DNA of 64,000 nt from Pseudomonas sp. MYb118. Its GTDB lineage: Bacteria > Pseudomonadota > Gammaproteobacteria > Pseudomonadales > Pseudomonadaceae. Shown here piece after piece: positions 61,225 to 64,000 of this stretch (position 1 is the stretch's first letter; every line of letters starts with the position of its first letter). The stretch covers positions 992,001 to 1,056,000 of the forward strand of contig NZ_JBFRXN010000003.1 in NCBI RefSeq assembly GCF_040947875.1, given 5' to 3'. Made by a program: the position numbers and the translations under genes. The notes below the pieces were generated by a model, which ran no database searches, was not told the origin of the DNA, and worked only from the letters and a program-made list of their open reading frames with translations.

Positions 61225-62556
61225 TCAGGAATACGCGCCAACCACCCGTTTCACTTTGACCAACGCCTCACGCAACGCCTGCATATCCACCGAGCCCAGC
61301 GCCAGGCGGATGGCGTGGGGCACGTGCACCGAGGTGGCGAAGGGTTCGGCGGTGGAGACGGCAACCTGTTCGTGCATCAACTCCACGGCGATCTGGTCCG
61401 AGCGCGCATCCTCGCCCAGGGGCAACCACAGAAAATACGATGACGGATGCGTCATGCAGCGCAGCCCCTTGAGCAATTGAGCCGCCAACGCCTGGCGTGT
61501 CTGGGCGTCGGCGCGCTTCTGCGCCTCCAGTTGGGCGACTGTTCCGTCATCTATCCAGCCACAGGCAATCGCGGTCATCACCCCTGGCGTGTTCCAGGTC
61601 GTTGCCCTGATCACCCGTTCCAGCGCCGGCACCTTGTCTGGCGGCGCTGCGACAAAACCGACCCGCAACCCCGTGGCAACGTTCTTCGAGAACCCCGACA
61701 CATACACCGTGCGCTCCGGCGCCATTTGCGCCACCGGCAGCGGCGCGTCCTCGACCAGAAATGCGTAGGCCGCATCTTCGATGATCAACAGCTCATGCTG
61801 GCGCGCAATCGTCACCAGGCGCTCGCGCCAAGCCACATCCATCACCCACCCACACGGGTTGTGCAGCGTCGGCATGCTGTACACCGCCCGCACCGAGCGC
61901 TTTCGACAAAGCCGTTCGAGCGCCTCCAGATCCGGCCCGCGGTCGGTGACCGGAATGGGCACAATCTCCAGGTGCAACGATTCGGCCAACACCTTGAAGC
62001 CGGTGTAGGTCAGCGCATCTGCCGCGATCACATCCCCTGGCTTGAGCAGCGCCATCATCGCCACGGCCAGACCATGCTGGGCGCCGCTGACGATCAACAC
62101 CTGCTGCGCCTCCACGCTCAGGCCCCGCGACTGCAGATGCCGGGCAATCGACGCCCGCTCATGCAGGCGCCCGCCGTGGGGCTGGTAACGCAGATGGGCC
62201 TCCAGGTCGCCCGACAACGCCAGTTGCCGCAACGCGGTGCGCAACAGATCGGCCTGCCCCGGCAACGACGGATAATTGAAATTCAGGTCGGCCATGCCCA
62301 CCGCCACCACATGCTGGCTGACACCCTGGCCCGCCGGCAGCGACATCTCCCGCACAAAGGCGCCGCGCCCGGTCTCGCCACTGACCAGCCCCATGGCTTC
62401 CAGCTCGGCGTACACCCGGCTGGCCGTCACGAAGGCCAGCCCATGCTCCGCCGCCAGCTGGCGATGGGTCGGCAACCGGGTACCCGGTGCCAGGCGCCCC
62501 GAACGGATATCGGCGGCATAGGTGTCGACCAGCGACTTGTAGCGTAAACGAGGCAT
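61225..62556 (-). CDS. MocR-type regulator (GntR wHTH fused to aminotransferase)
   Basis: 443 residues from the ATG at 62556 (MPRLRYKSLVDTYAADIRSG). The N-terminal GntR winged helix is residues 5-70 (RLPTHRQLAAEHGLAFVTAS). The fold-type I aminotransferase domain has SGAQHGLAVAMMALLKPGD, the YSMPTLHNPCG substrate loop, an aspartate in LLIIEDAAYAFL and the PLP lysine in SGFSKNVATGLRVGF. It is divergent from an EamA transporter, whose promoter holds a 6-6-6 dyad, as is usual for MocR regulators and target transporters. Confidence 0.85.
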   Translation of the reverse strand: MPRLRYKSLVDTYAADIRSGRLAPGTRLPTHRQLAAEHGLAFVTASRVYAELEAMGLVSGETGRGAFVREMSLPAGQGVSQHVVAVGMADLNFNYPSLPGQADLLRTALRQLALSGDLEAHLRYQPHGGRLHERASIARHLQSRGLSVEAQQVLIVSGAQHGLAVAMMALLKPGDVIAADALTYTGFKVLAESLHLEIVPIPVTDRGPDLEALERLCRKRSVRAVYSMPTLHNPCGWVMDVAWRERLVTIARQHELLIIEDAAYAFLVEDAPLPVAQMAPERTVYVSGFSKNVATGLRVGFVAAPPDKVPALERVIRATTWNTPGVMTAIACGWIDDGTVAQLEAQKRADAQTRQALAAQLLKGLRCMTHPSSYFLWLPLGEDARSDQIAVELMHEQVAVSTAEPFATSVHVPHAIRLALGSVDMQALREALVKVKRVVGAYS

Positions 62557-62572
62557 GGGGCGATGTATCCAT

Positions 62573-62590
62573 GACAATTTTTTGATTGTC
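62573..62590. promoter_or_regulatory. Candidate MocR operator (GACAAT-N6-ATTGTC)
   Basis: GACAATTTTTTGATTGTC is a perfect 6-bp inverted repeat with a 6-bp spacer, 16 bp upstream of the MocR ATG and just before the likely EamA promoter (a TTGATT-17-CATACG stretch). Confidence 0.45.
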
Positions 62591-62656
62591 TCAATACTCG
62601 GTCATACGATGCCCGCAACGCAACCCACCACCGCCAACGCCTGTCGAGTGACCGCC

Positions 62657-63553
62657 ATGGAACGAACCACCCAGCTCAACACTCAGCCCCGGGCGAAATC
62701 CGCCAGCGGCTGGCTCAACGGCCTGATCGGCGTGATCATCTTCAGCGGCTCCCTGCCCGCTACCCGCGTCGCCGTGCTGGAGTTCGACCCGGTGTTCCTC
62801 ACGGTCATCCGTGCCACCCTGGCCGGTCTGCTCGCCCTGTGCCTGCTGACCCTGTTCAAGGAGAAGCGCCCTACCCGCCAGCAAATCCTGCCGCTGCTGA
62901 TCGTCGCCCTCGGCGTGGTCCTCGGCTTCCCCCTGCTGACCGCACTGGCCCTGCAATACGTCACCTCGGCCCACTCCATCGTGTTCATCGGCCTGCTGCC
63001 GCTGGCCACCGCCGCATTCGGCGTGATCCGCGGTGGCGAACGACCCCGTCCGGCGTTCTGGCTGTTTTCGATCCTGGGCAGTTTGCTGGTCTCGGGCTAC
63101 GCCCTGTCCCAGGGCGTGACCGCCAACCCCACGGGCGACATTCTCATGCTGCTGGCCGTACTGGCCTGCGGCCTGGGATATGCCGAAGGCGCCAAACTGT
63201 CGCGGACCCTGGGCGGCTGGCAGGTGATTTGCTGGGCGCTGGTGCTGTCGCTGCCGGCCATGGCCCTGCTCAGCGCCTGGCGTGCCCCCGCAACCTTGAC
63301 CGGCATCAGCCTGCCGGCGTGGTTCAGTCTGGGCTACGTGTCGTTGTTCAGCATGTTGATCGGGTTCGTGTTCTGGTATCGCGGCCTGGCCCAGGGCGGA
63401 ATTGCCGCCGTGGGACAACTGCAATTGCTGCAGCCGTTTTTTGGCCTGGCACTGGCGGCCGGCCTGCTGCATGAGCAGGTCAGCATCGGCATGGTGGCGG
63501 TGACGTTGGCGGTGATTTTGTGTGTGGCGGGGGCGAAGCGGTTTTCCAGATAG
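62657..63553 (+). CDS. DMT superfamily EamA-type transporter
   Basis: 298 residues from the ATG at 62657 (MERTTQLNTQPRAKSAS). Earlier ATGs (62609, 62555) lie within or before the probable promoter. It has about ten hydrophobic helices in two EamA repeats: LNGLIGVIIFSGSLPATRVAVLEF opening the first, and GGWQVICWALVLSLPAMALL in the second. The family exports metabolites or drugs across the inner membrane. The divergent MocR gene is the likely regulator. The substrate is unknown. Confidence 0.85.
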   Translation: MERTTQLNTQPRAKSASGWLNGLIGVIIFSGSLPATRVAVLEFDPVFLTVIRATLAGLLALCLLTLFKEKRPTRQQILPLLIVALGVVLGFPLLTALALQYVTSAHSIVFIGLLPLATAAFGVIRGGERPRPAFWLFSILGSLLVSGYALSQGVTANPTGDILMLLAVLACGLGYAEGAKLSRTLGGWQVICWALVLSLPAMALLSAWRAPATLTGISLPAWFSLGYVSLFSMLIGFVFWYRGLAQGGIAAVGQLQLLQPFFGLALAAGLLHEQVSIGMVAVTLAVILCVAGAKRFSR

Positions 63554-63701
63554 CCGGGCCCAGATACGTTTCCTGCGGATCCGCACTTAAGCCCGACCTC
63601 CGTCGCCGATGCACGTGCTGTACACGCCTGATCAGCGGATGACCCCGAAGCTGCGCAGCTTCCTGGATTTTTGTGTGCAAGCCTTCGGCAGGACACCGCC
63701 C

Positions 63702-63718
63702 CTGTAGGAGCGAGCAGG
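63702..63718. repeat. Truncated REP element
   Basis: Only the left half, tgtaggagcgagcaggtc, remains. The second half of the palindrome is missing. Confidence 0.6.
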
Positions 63719-63820
63719 TCATGTGACAGTAATTATTTTGTCATGATATCAATTTGGTACTGCAAGATTTTTCCCGTATGTTGCCGCTCATTGTTCGATA
63801 CAGCGCTACGGAAAGCCCGC

Positions 63821-64000
63821 ATGACCGCAAAGCCTTCAACCATGACCAAGCAAGTTACCTACCTGGGCCACGAGATTTTTGTCGAGACATTCGGCCCTGT
63901 CACTGCACGCCCTCGCGATACCGGCGGCCTGCAAACCCATCACACCACGAAAGTTTCCGTCTGGTTCGACGGTAAAGAACTGGAAGAGGCGCGCGAGACC
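63821..64000 (+). CDS. Conserved hypothetical protein, partial (3' end outside window)
   Basis: The frame from the ATG at 63821 is open to the window end (60 codons; MTAKPSTMTKQVTYLGHEIF ...). The second methionine (MTKQVTYLG) is an alternative start. The segment KVSVWFDGKELEEARET is strand-rich. I recall similar short proteins only as Pseudomonas hypotheticals. Function unknown. Confidence 0.5.
   Translation, partial: MTAKPSTMTKQVTYLGHEIFVETFGPVTARPRDTGGLQTHHTTKVSVWFDGKELEEARET

Noticed and set aside
60722..61480. Open frames with repeated GSEPARDG / VGASLLAM / REQARS peptides
   Set aside because: These peptides are translations of the REP sequence and recur at every REP in the window, so they are not genes.

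Overview
The window is chromosomal DNA of a Pseudomonas from the fluorescens/putida side of the genus. Coding DNA is GC-rich. The gene order fabI - peptide ABC transporter - mltD - gloB - methyltransferase - rnhA - dnaQ - ldcA matches the region I recall around PA1806-PA1818 of P. aeruginosa. The non-coding DNA is filled with the REP palindromes (gtgggagcgagcctgctcg and its taggagcgagcttgctc variant) typical of this group. No rRNA, tRNA, CRISPR array or origin was seen.

Layout. 1-1038: a partial lactonase-type beta-propeller gene and a small partner. 1230-8213: a sugar-acid (pentonate-type) catabolic block: IlvD/Edd dehydratase, FAH-fold AraD1 protein, alpha-ketoglutaric semialdehyde dehydrogenase, MFS permease and GntR regulator, with two matching operator-like repeats in the divergent promoter. 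8374-11827: an RND-type membrane protein with a YCF48-like exported protein. 12188-18711: a compact minus-strand operon nadK - phosphoesterase - rhomboid protease - DUF1315 - DUF2797 - pepN. 18850-26092: DUF1853, arsB, chrR-like reductase, a small conserved protein, LysR, a streptothricin-acetyltransferase-like GNAT and ldcA.

26946-37635 is the most unusual part. About 10.6 kb of lower-GC DNA lies between rnhA and dnaQ, which are normally adjacent and co-oriented. It is bounded by a 51-bp perfect direct repeat made of the first 20 nt of dnaQ plus its leader. I recognise no integrase inside. The cargo looks defence-like: a DUF3800 protein, a possible ADP-ribosyltransferase-fold protein, a minus-strand operon with two HEPN/AbiJ-type proteins around a small unassigned protein, two decayed genes (one resembling a nuclease), an all-helical DUF5677-like protein, and a very AT-rich gene of unknown function.

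37679-49924 resumes the core genome: rnhA, methyltransferase, gloB, mltD, the five-gene peptide/nucleoside-peptide ABC importer (npp type) and fabI. 50081-54211 holds two LysR regulators beside a VOC protein and an SDR, and a GGDEF-like protein. 54509-59128 holds a PpyR-like membrane protein and an iron-uptake cell-surface signalling set (ECF sigma, FecR anti-sigma, TonB receptor with an STN domain). 59176-63553 holds AraC/LysE and MocR/EamA transporter pairs. The window ends in a partial conserved hypothetical gene. Two tandem arrays of REP units (54206-54461, period 114 bp; 60690-61198, period about 146 bp) stand out among the intergenic repeats.
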